Shown in pieces: positions 36,006-44,763 of a stretch of 60,817 nucleotides of DNA. Positions within the stretch are counted from its first letter, which is position 1. Every line of letters begins with the position of its first letter. The notes under the pieces are model-generated. The model did no database searches. It was not told the DNA's origin and saw only the letters and a program-made list of their open reading frames with translations. This DNA is from Bacteroidales bacterium (GTDB taxonomy: Bacteria > Bacteroidota > Bacteroidia > Bacteroidales > F082): assembly GCA_016291135.1 (NCBI GenBank), contig JAEFAE010000013.1, positions 1-60,817 on the forward strand, written 5' to 3'. The translations under genes and the position numbers were made by a program.

Positions 36006-38771
36006 ATGGCAGAGAACAAGAAAAAAGAGAACAGCTTCAAACCCAAACCGGCCACCCCTTCGGTGACCGAAGACCATTTCGACCTCTTGATCAACGACCC
36101 GGACGCACCCAAGAAATCCGACGCGACCAAGAAGTCCGATACGTCCAAGAAACCTACGGAGAAGAAAGCCGCTGACAAGAAAAAGGCCACGAAGCCCAAG
36201 AACGCCCAGGAAAAACGTTCCGAAGGCCCCGATCCCCGCATCCGTTATGGCATCGGTTTCTTGATTCTCGCCATCGCCCTATTCCTGCTGATCTCCTTCG
36301 TCTCCTATTTTGCCAGCTACTTCAACGGTTCCTACAGCGAGGCGGGCGCCTCGCTCTTCGGCAAGGCCATCCAGTTCGATGTCATCACCGGCAAGTTCGG
36401 CTCCTACCTGTCACAAGTGCTCATCAAGGAGTCGTTCGGCCTGGGCGCCCTCTATTTCGTCTATCTCATCGGCATCATCGGGCTCAGGCTCACCATCGGC
36501 TCTCGGATTAAGATGTGGAACGTTTGGAAGTTTGCCATCATGTCGCTGGCCTGGCTTCCCCTGTTGTTCGGCTTCATCAACTTTGCCGCCCCCAACCGCG
36601 CCTGCGAGCTTTTCGGTGGAGCGGTGGGCAAGTTCCTCAACGCCCAGATCTACAGCTTCATGGGCAAGTCGGGCGTCATCCTGACCATCGTCTTGGTGTT
36701 CCTGCTTTACCTGCTCTTCGAATACAACCTCAACGTCGACGCCATCCGCGAGTGGCGTGAACGGCTGGCGGAACGGCGTGCCCAACGCAAGGCGCAAAAG
36801 CAGGCCCTAGTCCCGGACAACGACCCCTTCGACCACGATCCCAACGGCGATCCGGACTACGATCCCGACAACGATTCCGACGACCGCACCGGCAACCACT
36901 TCAAGGATCCCGCCTACGACCCCCATCCGGGAGACGACTTCAACGACATCGAAGACGACTTTGAGGACGACGAGCTGCCGCCCATCACGGTGATCCGCCG
37001 CCCCGTCACGAATGCGGTCACGAATGCGGCCCCGAGCCAACCCTCCCAAGACAGCCATGAGCCCACACCTCCGGCCGCCAACACCCTGAAGACCGAGCCG
37101 GCAACGAGCATGCCTCTGGAGGTGGTGAATCCCACCGACACCGAAACGAAGGCGAGCCCAGCCAGTCAGGTAGAACTGGTCGTAGAGGAGACTCCGAAAG
37201 AACAGACGGTCGAGGACGGCAAGGAGCACCGCACGGTGGACACGCCCTACGACCCGCACTACGAACTGAGCGACTTCAAGTTCCCCACCCTCGACCTGCT
37301 CAACGACTACGGCGACAAACGCGCCGAGGTGAGCAACGAGGAACTGGAGGCCAACAAGAACAAGATTGTGGAGACCCTGGGCAACTACGGCATCCAGATC
37401 GACAAGATCAAGGCCACCATCGGACCTACCGTCACCTTGTATGAGATCGTCCCGGCCGCCGGCGTACGCATCTCCAAGATCAAGAACCTGGAAGACGACA
37501 TCGCCTTGAGCCTGGCAGCCCTCGGCATCCGCATCATCGCCCCCATCCCCGGCAAGGGCACCATCGGCATCGAGGTTCCGAACAAGAAGCCCGAGACCGT
37601 CTCCATGAAGAGCGTGCTCAGCTCCGAGAAGTTCCAAAACAACAAATTCGCACTGCCCTGCGCCATCGGAAAGACCATCTCGAACGAGACCTACGTGTTC
37701 GACCTGGCCAAGATGCCCCACATCCTGATGGCAGGCGCCACCGGACAAGGCAAGTCGGTGGGTCTGAACGCCATCGTGGCCTCCCTGCTCTACAGCAAGC
37801 ACCCCTCCGACCTGAAGTTCGTCATGGTTGACCCCAAAAAGGTGGAGCTCACCCTCTACAACCGCATCGAACGCCATTACCTGGCCAAGCTGCCCGACAC
37901 GGAAGATGCCATCATCACCGACGTGAAACAGGTGGTGCGCACCCTCAACTCGCTCTGTATCGAGATGGACCAGCGCTACGACCTGCTCAAGGCCGCCCAG
38001 TGCCGCAACATCATCGAATACAACGAGAAGTTCAAGAGCCGCCGCCTGCTGCCCACCGAGGGGCATCGTTACCTGCCCTACATCGTGTTGGTAGTGGACG
38101 AGTTCGCCGACTTGATCATGACGGCGGGACGCGACGTGGAGGCACCCATCGCCCGCCTGGCCCAGCTGGCCCGCGCCATCGGCATCCACCTGATCATCGC
38201 CACCCAGCGTCCTTCGGTCAACATCATCACGGGTTCCATCAAGGCCAACTTCCCGGCCCGTATCGCCTTCCGTGTCATCTCGGCAGTCGACTCCAAGACC
38301 ATCCTCGACCAAAGCGGCGCCAACCAACTCATCGGACGCGGCGACATGCTGCTGTCGACCGGCAACGACTTGGTCCGCCTACAGTGCGCCTTCATCGACA
38401 CGCCCGAGGTAGAGTCCATCACCACCTACATCGGCGAACAGCGGGGCTTCAGCGAGCCCTTCCAGCTGCCTGAGGTGCCCGAAGAAGGCGACGGTGGCGA
38501 GGGAGGCGACTTTGAGGACGGCGACGAACGCGACAGCCTCTTCGAGGAGGCCGCCCGCATCGTGGTCCAGACCCAGCAAGGCTCCACCTCCATGATCCAA
38601 CGCAAACTGAAGCTCGGCTACAACCGCGCAGGCCGTATCATCGACCAGCTGGAGGCCGCCGGCATCGTGGGGCCCTTCTCCGGAAGCAAGTCGCGCGAAG
38701 TAAAAGTAGCCAACGAATTCGCTTTGGAACAGATTTTGAAGGATCTCGAGATGAAGGATCAAGGCATTTGA
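36006..38771 (+). CDS. ftsK: DNA translocase FtsK
   Basis: A 921-aa division-site DNA pump. A Lys-rich cytoplasmic head (residues 1-75) precedes four or so transmembrane helices (about 80-245). A long Asp/Pro-rich linker runs to about 410, then the alpha/beta RecA-like motor: Walker A GATGQGKSVGLN at about 576-587, Walker B IVLVVDEFADLIM. The C-terminal winged-helix gamma domain (SMIQRKLKLGYNRAGRIIDQLEAAGIVG) recognises KOPS-like sites. It clears and orients the chromosome terminus during septation and activates XerCD. lolA and a glycosyltransferase follow in the same direction. Confidence 0.96.
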   Translation: MAENKKKENSFKPKPATPSVTEDHFDLLINDPDAPKKSDATKKSDTSKKPTEKKAADKKKATKPKNAQEKRSEGPDPRIRYGIGFLILAIALFLLISFVSYFASYFNGSYSEAGASLFGKAIQFDVITGKFGSYLSQVLIKESFGLGALYFVYLIGIIGLRLTIGSRIKMWNVWKFAIMSLAWLPLLFGFINFAAPNRACELFGGAVGKFLNAQIYSFMGKSGVILTIVLVFLLYLLFEYNLNVDAIREWRERLAERRAQRKAQKQALVPDNDPFDHDPNGDPDYDPDNDSDDRTGNHFKDPAYDPHPGDDFNDIEDDFEDDELPPITVIRRPVTNAVTNAAPSQPSQDSHEPTPPAANTLKTEPATSMPLEVVNPTDTETKASPASQVELVVEETPKEQTVEDGKEHRTVDTPYDPHYELSDFKFPTLDLLNDYGDKRAEVSNEELEANKNKIVETLGNYGIQIDKIKATIGPTVTLYEIVPAAGVRISKIKNLEDDIALSLAALGIRIIAPIPGKGTIGIEVPNKKPETVSMKSVLSSEKFQNNKFALPCAIGKTISNETYVFDLAKMPHILMAGATGQGKSVGLNAIVASLLYSKHPSDLKFVMVDPKKVELTLYNRIERHYLAKLPDTEDAIITDVKQVVRTLNSLCIEMDQRYDLLKAAQCRNIIEYNEKFKSRRLLPTEGHRYLPYIVLVVDEFADLIMTAGRDVEAPIARLAQLARAIGIHLIIATQRPSVNIITGSIKANFPARIAFRVISAVDSKTILDQSGANQLIGRGDMLLSTGNDLVRLQCAFIDTPEVESITTYIGEQRGFSEPFQLPEVPEEGDGGEGGDFEDGDERDSLFEEAARIVVQTQQGSTSMIQRKLKLGYNRAGRIIDQLEAAGIVGPFSGSKSREVKVANEFALEQILKDLEMKDQGI

Positions 38772-38802
38772 TCCCCAACCCTCATGTATTAACGACACGG
38801 AA

Positions 38803-39411
38803 ATGAAAAGAAACCACTGTATCCTGGCCCTCTTGCTCCTGCTGCTGGCCCCCATCGTCTCGATCGCACAAAGCGATGCCGACGCCAAAGTCAAAACGAT
38901 TGCCCAATCCATTCGCGACCCGAAGAACGTCGAGATCCGTTTCGACTACCACTTCACCGACGCCGGCAAACCCACCGACGCACAGCAAGGAAAGGCTTAT
39001 CTTCAAGGCGAGGCCTACAAGATCCTCATGAACGAGCAACAGACCATCTCTGACGGCAAGACCATCTGGACCTACCTGATCGAAGACGGGGAAGTATTGG
39101 TAAGCAACGCCACCGAAGGCACCGACAACACCCCCTTAAAACTGCTCACTACCCTCGACAAGGACTACAAGGCCAGCTATACGGGCACCGACATGATCGA
39201 GTTGAGCAATCCCAAAGGGGATTTCAAGAAGATTCTCCTGAAGATCGACAGCAAGAATAATACGCTGAAAACCGCCGAGGTCTTCGCCGACGATGGCGGC
39301 AGCATGGTGATCAGCATCCTTTCCACGAAATTCAACCAGGACCTGAAAGACGGCTTCTTCACGTTCGACGAGAAAGCCCACCCCGGTGTCGACATCATTG
39401 ACATGCGATGA
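38803..39411 (+). CDS. LolA-like outer-membrane lipoprotein carrier
   Basis: A 202-aa periplasmic protein with a signal peptide ending VSIAQ. The LolA half-barrel pattern is visible: an N-terminal helix (AKVKTIAQSIRD), antiparallel strands (VEIRFDYHFT, GKAYLQGEAYKILMNEQQ), SDGKTIWTYL, and a C-terminal strand pair ending FDEKAHPGVDIIDMR. LolA ferries lipoproteins to the outer membrane. It follows ftsK by 31 bp and overlaps the next gene by 4 bp (ATGA), a common ftsK-lolA order in the phylum. Confidence 0.88.
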   Translation: MKRNHCILALLLLLLAPIVSIAQSDADAKVKTIAQSIRDPKNVEIRFDYHFTDAGKPTDAQQGKAYLQGEAYKILMNEQQTISDGKTIWTYLIEDGEVLVSNATEGTDNTPLKLLTTLDKDYKASYTGTDMIELSNPKGDFKKILLKIDSKNNTLKTAEVFADDGGSMVISILSTKFNQDLKDGFFTFDEKAHPGVDIIDMR

Positions 39412-40520
39412 AGGTCCTCTTCCTGGCACGATGGTATCCGCACAAATACGATCCGATGTTCGGATTGTTTGTGCAGCGTCATGCCGAGGCCGCCGCGTTG
39501 TTCAACGACATCACGGTGATCTACGTACACCCCGACGAACACGCCCGACAACGGTACGAGATCGAACGCCAGGTGGAGAACAAGGTGGACACGATCCGCG
39601 TCTATTATAAAAAAGGAGGCAGGCTCACCAATGGGCTTCGCTACTTCAAGGCCTGTCGGAAGGGTCTCCAACTGGCCGGCCGTCCCGACCTGATCCATGT
39701 GCATGTGCTCACCCGCATGGGGGTGGTCGCCTACCTGGAAAAACGCTTTCATCACATCCCTTATCTCATCACCGAGCACTGGTCGCGCTACCTGCCCGGG
39801 AACGGGTTTGGCGGCACCTTAAGGAAATGGGCCACCCGAAGGGTGGTACGTCAGGCCGGCATGGTGACCACCGTGACGGAGAACCTGGCGCAGGCCATGC
39901 AGGCTCACGGGCTGGCCAATCCCCGTTACGTCACCCTGCCCAATGTGGTGGACATCAACCTGTTCAAGCCCCAGCCCCACCACAACACCCTTCCTCGGAT
40001 CATCCACATCAGCTGCTTTGAAGACCAATCGAAGAACATCAGCGGATTGCTTGAGGCCTTGAAGCGAATGAAAGACAACAACGTGTCCTATCAGGCGGTG
40101 CTTATCGGTGAGGGCATGGACCTGGAGGCCATGAAAGCCAAAGCGACCCGACTGCAACTCGACGACCGGGTGCGGTTTACCGGGCTGTTGCAAGGCCAAG
40201 CCTTGGTGGACGCCCTGTCCTCGGGCGATTTCCTGGTGCTCTCGAGCCATTATGAGAACCTGCCTGTGGTCATCCTGGAAGCCCTGGCATGTGGGTTGCC
40301 CGTAGTCAGCACCAACGTGGGCGGCATTGCGGAGCTCATCGACGAAACCAACGGGCTGTTGGTCCCGAAAGGCGACGTCACCGCCTTGGCCGATGCCATG
40401 GAACGCGCCTGTGCCACCCATGCACAATATGATCCGGAAACGCTACGCAGCCGTGTCGTAAAACGATACGGTATGGAAGCGGTAGGGAAACAATTGGATG
40501 ACTGGTATCGGGAACTGTAG
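39408..40520 (+). CDS. Glycosyltransferase family 4
   Basis: A 370-aa GT-B fold enzyme. N-terminal half: MKVLFLARWYPHKYDPMFG and HVHVLTRMGVVAYL. C-terminal GT4 signature: DFLVLSSHYENLPVVILEAL followed by CGLPVVSTNVGGIAELID, with the donor-contacting acidic residue in ENLPVVILEA. It transfers a sugar from a nucleotide donor, probably for cell-surface polysaccharide or lipopolysaccharide. Donor and acceptor are not readable. Its start overlaps the lolA stop, and it converges on lpxA with a single base between the genes and no terminator. Confidence 0.9.
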   Translation: MKVLFLARWYPHKYDPMFGLFVQRHAEAAALFNDITVIYVHPDEHARQRYEIERQVENKVDTIRVYYKKGGRLTNGLRYFKACRKGLQLAGRPDLIHVHVLTRMGVVAYLEKRFHHIPYLITEHWSRYLPGNGFGGTLRKWATRRVVRQAGMVTTVTENLAQAMQAHGLANPRYVTLPNVVDINLFKPQPHHNTLPRIIHISCFEDQSKNISGLLEALKRMKDNNVSYQAVLIGEGMDLEAMKAKATRLQLDDRVRFTGLLQGQALVDALSSGDFLVLSSHYENLPVVILEALACGLPVVSTNVGGIAELIDETNGLLVPKGDVTALADAMERACATHAQYDPETLRSRVVKRYGMEAVGKQLDDWYREL

Positions 40521-40521
40521 C

Positions 40522-41307
40522 TTATTCGCCGACCGTGTTTTTCATGATGCCGATCCTGGACTGCTCGATGAAGGCCACGATCCGATCCAGGTCTTCGGAA
40601 GCGGGCAAGTTCGCCTTGATGTGCTGGACCGCCTGGGTGACGTTCATGCCTGCGCTGTAGATCACCCGATAGATATCCTGGATGGCGTTGATGCGTTCCT
40701 TGCTGAATCCCCTTCTCCCCAAGCCAATGTAGTTGACGCCGGCATAGGAAACCGGATAGCCGGTACCCGTCTTGACGAAAGGCGGGATGTCCTTGTTGAT
40801 CATGGCGCCGCCGGAGATCATGACATGGGCACCGATGCGGCAGAACTGGCTCACGGCAGCCAGGCCACCGAGGATGGCCCAGTCTTCGACGATGATATGA
40901 CCCGCCAAGGTGGCGGCATTGGCCATGATGACGTTGTCGCCCACCACACAGTCGTGCGCCACATGGGTGAAAGCCATGAGCAGGCAGTTCTTGCCCACCA
41001 CGGTCTTGCCACTGGCAGCGGTGCCCTTGTTGATGGCCGCCGACTCGCGGATGGTGGTGCCGTCGCCAATATAACAATAGGTGGTCTCTCCACGGTATTT
41101 CAGGTCCTGCGGGATGGCTGAGATCACCGCCCCGGGAAAGATCTTGCAGTTCTTGCCGATGCGGGCGCCGTCCATGATGGTGGCATTGGGGCCGATCCAC
41201 GTGCCGGAGCCGATTTCCACATCCTCGCCAATCCAGGCAAACGGTTCAATGACGACATCCTCGGCAATGCGGGCGTTCGGATGGATATAGGCCAGGGGTT
41301 GATTCAT
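40522..41307 (-). CDS. lpxA: UDP-N-acetylglucosamine O-acyltransferase
   Basis: A 261-aa left-handed beta-helix enzyme with hexapeptide repeats (IHPNARIAEDVVIEPFAWIG ...). The catalytic His is in LLMAFTHVAHDCVVG; substrate motifs include GFSKERINAI and the C-terminal helical cap. It adds the first 3-hydroxyacyl chain to UDP-GlcNAc in lipid A synthesis. It is 12 bp downstream of lpxC in the same operon. Confidence 0.95.
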   Translation of the reverse strand: MNQPLAYIHPNARIAEDVVIEPFAWIGEDVEIGSGTWIGPNATIMDGARIGKNCKIFPGAVISAIPQDLKYRGETTYCYIGDGTTIRESAAINKGTAASGKTVVGKNCLLMAFTHVAHDCVVGDNVIMANAATLAGHIIVEDWAILGGLAAVSQFCRIGAHVMISGGAMINKDIPPFVKTGTGYPVSYAGVNYIGLGRRGFSKERINAIQDIYRVIYSAGMNVTQAVQHIKANLPASEDLDRIVAFIEQSRIGIMKNTVGE

Positions 41308-41319
41308 GATGTAACGGTC

Positions 41320-42246
41320 TTATTGGTCTTGTTGTTGAAGCATGGATTGCTTGATCTTACGGGCAAAGGCCGTGTTGGAGAAATGTCCCGGCTTGTAGGC
41401 GGTGACATGGCCTTTGATGGGTTTCCCGACCAAGGTCAGGTCGCCGATGACGTCGAGCAGCTTGTGACGCGCCGGCTCGTTGTCGAAGTACAGGTCCACG
41501 TTGTTCAGGATACCGCCTTCCTTCACTTCCACCTTGGGCTTTTTGAAGAAAGCCGCGATATGGTCCAGTTCCTCGGAAGAGACATTCTTGTTGACAAAAA
41601 CGATGGCGTTGGTCAGGTCGCCTCCCTTGATGAGGTTACGGCTCAAGAGGGTCTCCAACTCGTGCAGGAACACAAAGGTGCGGCAAGGGGCGATCTGGGT
41701 TTCAAAGTCCTTCATCACATGAAGCGAGGCACTCTGACGGTCCAGCACCTTGGTGTTGTATTTCACGGTGACATCCAGCTGGAACGAATCGCAGGGCTCG
41801 ATGGCCAGTTCAATGCCAAGCACCTCGTTGCGGTAGACGATCGGTTCCTTGATCACGTAGTAGTCGCGATAGGCTTTCTGTTCGACGATACCCGCCTCTT
41901 TCAGCACCTTGACGAACTCCTTGGCGCTACCGTCCATGATGGGCATCTCCTCCACGTCGATATCGATCAGGACATTGTCCACCCCCATGCCACGCAAGGA
42001 GGCAAGCACATGTTCAACGGTATATATCTTGACGCCGCCCTTCCCCAAGGTGGTTCCACGCGTCGTATCAATGACATTGTCCACATCAGCCTCGATGATG
42101 GGCTGACTTTCAAGGTCGATGCGACGGAACCGGATGCCGGTGTTGATCGGAGCCGGATTGAACGTCAGGGTGCCGCACTGACGGGTGTGCAACCCCGCGC
42201 CCGTGACACTGACCTTTCTTCTTAAAGTACACTGTTTTTCTTCCAT
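41320..42246 (-). CDS. lpxC: UDP-3-O-acyl-N-acetylglucosamine deacetylase (not fused to FabZ)
   Basis: A 308-aa zinc deacetylase making the committed step of lipid A synthesis. The start at 42246 gives the family N-terminus MEEKQCTLRRKVSVTGAGLH; upstream codons in frame are hydrophobic noise. Zinc ligands are visible in TVEHVLASL and in ARHKLLDVIGDL, with a further His in KGHVTAYKPGHFSN. In most Bacteroidota LpxC continues into a FabZ dehydratase domain (about 460 aa in all). Here translation stops right after the LpxC fold (KIKQSMLQQQDQ) and lpxA begins 12 bp later, so FabZ must be encoded elsewhere. Confidence 0.94.
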   Translation of the reverse strand: MEEKQCTLRRKVSVTGAGLHTRQCGTLTFNPAPINTGIRFRRIDLESQPIIEADVDNVIDTTRGTTLGKGGVKIYTVEHVLASLRGMGVDNVLIDIDVEEMPIMDGSAKEFVKVLKEAGIVEQKAYRDYYVIKEPIVYRNEVLGIELAIEPCDSFQLDVTVKYNTKVLDRQSASLHVMKDFETQIAPCRTFVFLHELETLLSRNLIKGGDLTNAIVFVNKNVSSEELDHIAAFFKKPKVEVKEGGILNNVDLYFDNEPARHKLLDVIGDLTLVGKPIKGHVTAYKPGHFSNTAFARKIKQSMLQQQDQ

Positions 42247-42255
42247 AAAAACAAA

Positions 42256-42293
42256 CTTGAAAAAAACAATTTCAAGAAAAACGGGCAAAGATA
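42256..42293 (-). promoter_or_regulatory. lpxC promoter (-7 TATCTTTG, 42286-42293) and leader hairpin
   Basis: On the minus strand TATCTTTG matches TAnnTTTG with T-rich sequence upstream. The short leader contains CTTGAAA and TTTCAAG (42256-42262 and 42270-42276), a 7-bp inverted repeat with a 7-nt loop just before the start codon. The hairpin could tune translation of this committed-step enzyme. Confidence 0.55.
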
Positions 42294-42344
42294 GAGAAAA
42301 AAAGCAAAAAACCAAAAAAAACATTCCCTATTATGAAAAAGCAG

Positions 42345-42352
42345 TATCTTTA
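42345..42352 (+). promoter_or_regulatory. Near-consensus -7 box (TATCTTTA) for the YdcF-type gene
   Basis: Seven of eight positions agree with TATCTTTG, 27 nt before the ATG; divergent from the lpxC promoter. Confidence 0.4.
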
Positions 42353-42379
42353 CCCGTCGAAAAAAAACATACAGGTGTC

Positions 42380-43087
42380 ATGTCAAAAACAGTAACATAC
42401 GTCAGAAAGACCCTCCATGGCTTGCTGTTGGCCTTGGGCATCCTGTTCTTCGTCATACTGGTTTTGGCCCTGACGCCCGCCCCCTTCTACATGCACCATG
42501 CCCTGGGCCACGACCCGGCGCCGCAAGGCGACGGAGCGTTTGAGCCCGAACACATCGTCCTGTTCGGAGGGGCGGGCATGCCCTCCGAGGGCAACCTCAT
42601 CCGCCTGTATTATACGGCGTCCGCTGCCCAGCACTACGGGGCGCCCGTGCTCATCGTCCATCCCGAGGATGCCGTCTGCCGTGCCGAGATGACCCGTTAC
42701 CTGGTCCAGTCGGGACTGTCCGAAGACCGTCTCTCCTTTATGGACCGAGGGAGCAACACCCGTTCCCAGGCACTGGAGCTGGCCAAGGCCGACCCAGGCC
42801 TGACGAAGGCCCGGCTGCTCGTCGTCACCGCTCCGGAGCAGGTACGACGGACCGTCAAGACCCTGGAGAAGGCGGGGTTCACCCAGGTCCACGGCCTGGC
42901 GGCCCGGGAGGCCACCGTGGATTTCGACCTTTCACTCAAAGGCAAGGAACTGCATGGCAACCAGGCGGTGCCCACTATGGAGAGCACCAACCTCCGTTAT
43001 ACCTTTTGGAATTACTTGAAACTGGAAATCACCTGTTTCAGGGAATATTTCGCCTTGGCCTACTACCGCCTCAAAGGTTGGATTTGA
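42380..43087 (+). CDS. YdcF/ElyC/SanA family (DUF218) membrane protein
   Basis: The start is ATG 42380, giving 235 aa; upstream in-frame codons are Lys/Thr noise from the lpxC promoter region. A transmembrane helix ([17 protein letters not shown], about 15-32) precedes the DUF218 domain: [46 protein letters not shown] and [14 protein letters not shown]. Relatives ElyC and SanA affect envelope integrity and lipid carrier use in enterobacteria; the chemistry is not settled. It lies between lpxC and lpxD on the opposite strand, and its 3' end overlaps that of lpxD by 17 bp. Confidence 0.82.
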   Translation: MSKTVTYVRKTLHGLLLALGILFFVILVLALTPAPFYMHHALGHDPAPQGDGAFEPEHIVLFGGAGMPSEGNLIRLYYTASAAQHYGAPVLIVHPEDAVCRAEMTRYLVQSGLSEDRLSFMDRGSNTRSQALELAKADPGLTKARLLVVTAPEQVRRTVKTLEKAGFTQVHGLAAREATVDFDLSLKGKELHGNQAVPTMESTNLRYTFWNYLKLEITCFREYFALAYYRLKGWI

Positions 43088-44111
43088 GACGCTCCACCTC
43101 TTTTTCGAGCTCGTCCAGCTTCCGGGCCATCTCATCGAGATGACGGAAGCGCGCGTTGGTACGCAAGTATTGGCGAAGCGGCTGGATGGGGGTACCCATG
43201 AACTCCTGGTTCTCCTCCTTGATGCTGCCCATGATGCCGCACTGGCCGCCGAACTTAGAGCCGTCGGCGATATGGAGGTGTCCCACGAAGCCCGACTGGC
43301 CGCCCACCACGCAGCGCTTGCCGAGATGGGTGGAGCCGCTGACGCCCACCTGGGCAGCCAAGGCGGAATGCTCGCCCACCTCCACGTTGTGAGCCAGGTG
43401 GACCAAGTTGTCGAGTTTCACGCCCTTGTGCACCCGCGTCGACCCCATGGTGGAACGGTCGATGGTGGTGTTGGCACCGATCTCCACGTCGTCGTCGATG
43501 ACCACGTTGCCCACCTGGGGGATCTTGTCGTAATGGCCGTCGGCCTGGGGTGCGAAGCCGAAACCGTCGGCGCCGATCACGGCGCCGGCGTGCAGGATGC
43601 AACGTTTCCCGATCACCGTGTCGCGATACACCTTGACCCCAGGATACAGGGTGGTGTCGTCACCGATGACCGATCCGTCCCCTACATAGACCTGAGGATA
43701 GATCTTCACATTGTCGCCCAAGGTCACGTTCTCGCCGATGAAGGCAAACTCGCCGAGGTAAAGGTTCTCGCCGCAATGGGCCGTGTTGGACACAAAAGCC
43801 AGGGAAGAAATCCCGCGTTTGTCTTGGGAGAGCTGGTCGTAATAGGCCAACAGCTTCGCAAACGAGGCGTAGGCATCGGCCACCCGGATCAGCGTGGCAG
43901 GCACCGGCTCCTTGGGTTCGAAGTCGTTGTTGACGATCACCACCGAAGATTTTGTCTCATACACGTAGGGAGTGTACTTGGGATTGGCCAGGAAACTCAA
44001 CATGCCGGGCGCGCCCTCTTCGATCTTGGCGACGTTCCACACTTCCGCATTCGGGTCCCCTTCGACCGTGCCACCCAGCAAGGCGGCGATTTGTGATGCT
44101 AAAAACTTCAT
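43071..44111 (-). CDS. lpxD: UDP-3-O-(3-hydroxyacyl)glucosamine N-acyltransferase
   Basis: A 346-aa third-step lipid A acyltransferase. An N-terminal uridine-binding domain ([32 protein letters not shown]) is followed by hexapeptide beta-helix repeats. The catalytic His is in [40 protein letters not shown] is the substrate loop. A C-terminal coil ([16 protein letters not shown]) trimerises the protein. It is preceded by a small membrane-protein gene on the same strand (9 bp). Confidence 0.95.
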   Translation of the reverse strand: MKFLASQIAALLGGTVEGDPNAEVWNVAKIEEGAPGMLSFLANPKYTPYVYETKSSVVIVNNDFEPKEPVPATLIRVADAYASFAKLLAYYDQLSQDKRGISSLAFVSNTAHCGENLYLGEFAFIGENVTLGDNVKIYPQVYVGDGSVIGDDTTLYPGVKVYRDTVIGKRCILHAGAVIGADGFGFAPQADGHYDKIPQVGNVVIDDDVEIGANTTIDRSTMGSTRVHKGVKLDNLVHLAHNVEVGEHSALAAQVGVSGSTHLGKRCVVGGQSGFVGHLHIADGSKFGGQCGIMGSIKEENQEFMGTPIQPLRQYLRTNARFRHLDEMARKLDELEKEVERLKSNL

Positions 44112-44120
44112 CCTTACAAA

Positions 44121-44633
44121 TCAGATTTCATTAAACTCTTTCTTCAACAGGGCGACGGCCTGCTCCACAAACGGATTGGGCAGGGCCACCAGGGCTTGGG
44201 CCACCAAGGCGACATTGGTGTCGGCCTCCGTCTTGTCGAACGTGGCGTTGACCTGGCCGACCAGTTCCTCTTTGGCGCGTTGGACTGCGTCCCATGTTTC
44301 TGAAGAAACGTAAAGTTGCTGCGCGATATTGTGTTCGTACTCCTCTTCGACGCTCCGAAGCAAGGCGAGATGGAACTGCTCCTTGGAAAGACCGGGAGCA
44401 TAGACCCGTTTCACCAAGGCAGGAAGTTGGGAGCGTTCCAGGAACAGCAGCAACCGCTCGCATGCCTGGATCTTCAACGGGGTGACCATTTTCATGGTAG
44501 CGACCCGCATCTCTCCCTTGGATTTGAGACGCAATTCCCATTCCCTCAACCGATAGCTGCGATAGGTGATGAAAACAGCCACCGCCAGCAACAGGGCGAT
44601 GAGCACCAAGACGACTGTCAGAAAGGTATTCAT
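44121..44633 (-). CDS. Small conserved membrane-anchored protein, unknown function
   Basis: The start at ATG 44633 gives 170 aa with one N-terminal transmembrane helix (TVVLVLIALLLAVAVFI). The cytoplasmic part is helical and contains TPLKIQACERLLLFLERSQ and WDAVQRAKEELVGQVNATF. I recognise this as an uncharacterised Bacteroidota family (I believe DUF7935) often near housekeeping genes, but cannot assign a role. It has its own -7 box and leads into lpxD 9 bp downstream, so a link to the envelope is possible. Confidence 0.7.
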   Translation of the reverse strand: MNTFLTVVLVLIALLLAVAVFITYRSYRLREWELRLKSKGEMRVATMKMVTPLKIQACERLLLFLERSQLPALVKRVYAPGLSKEQFHLALLRSVEEEYEHNIAQQLYVSSETWDAVQRAKEELVGQVNATFDKTEADTNVALVAQALVALPNPFVEQAVALLKKEFNEI

Positions 44634-44651
44634 TGTCAACGAATTTTCCGG

Positions 44652-44659
44652 CAAAAGTA
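44652..44659 (-). promoter_or_regulatory. -7 box (TACTTTTG) for the small membrane protein-lpxD unit
   Basis: Exact TAnnTTTG match on the minus strand, 18 nt before the start codon. Confidence 0.6.
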
Positions 44660-44700
44660 AGAAAAGTATCACGAATTCAGAAAAGAATCAATAAAATAAG

Positions 44701-44756
44701 TACCTTTGCTCACTCATCTTCAAATCTTGAAATCAGAAATCTTTAAATCTTGAAAT
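44701..44756 (+). promoter_or_regulatory. Aminotransferase promoter (-7 TACCTTTG) with leader direct repeats
   Basis: TACCTTTG lies at 44701-44708. The leader then holds two perfect copies of AAATCTTGAAAT (44722-44733 and 44745-44756), 23 bp apart, just before the ATG at 44764. The box is well supported; the repeats have no assigned function. Confidence 0.55.
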
Positions 44757-44763
44757 AACAAAT

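Noticed and set aside
36807..38327. A 506-codon open frame on the minus strand opposite ftsK
   Set aside because: It is a mirror of the FtsK codons in GC-rich DNA, with biased composition (V/D/G/H-rich) and no domain, promoter or leader.
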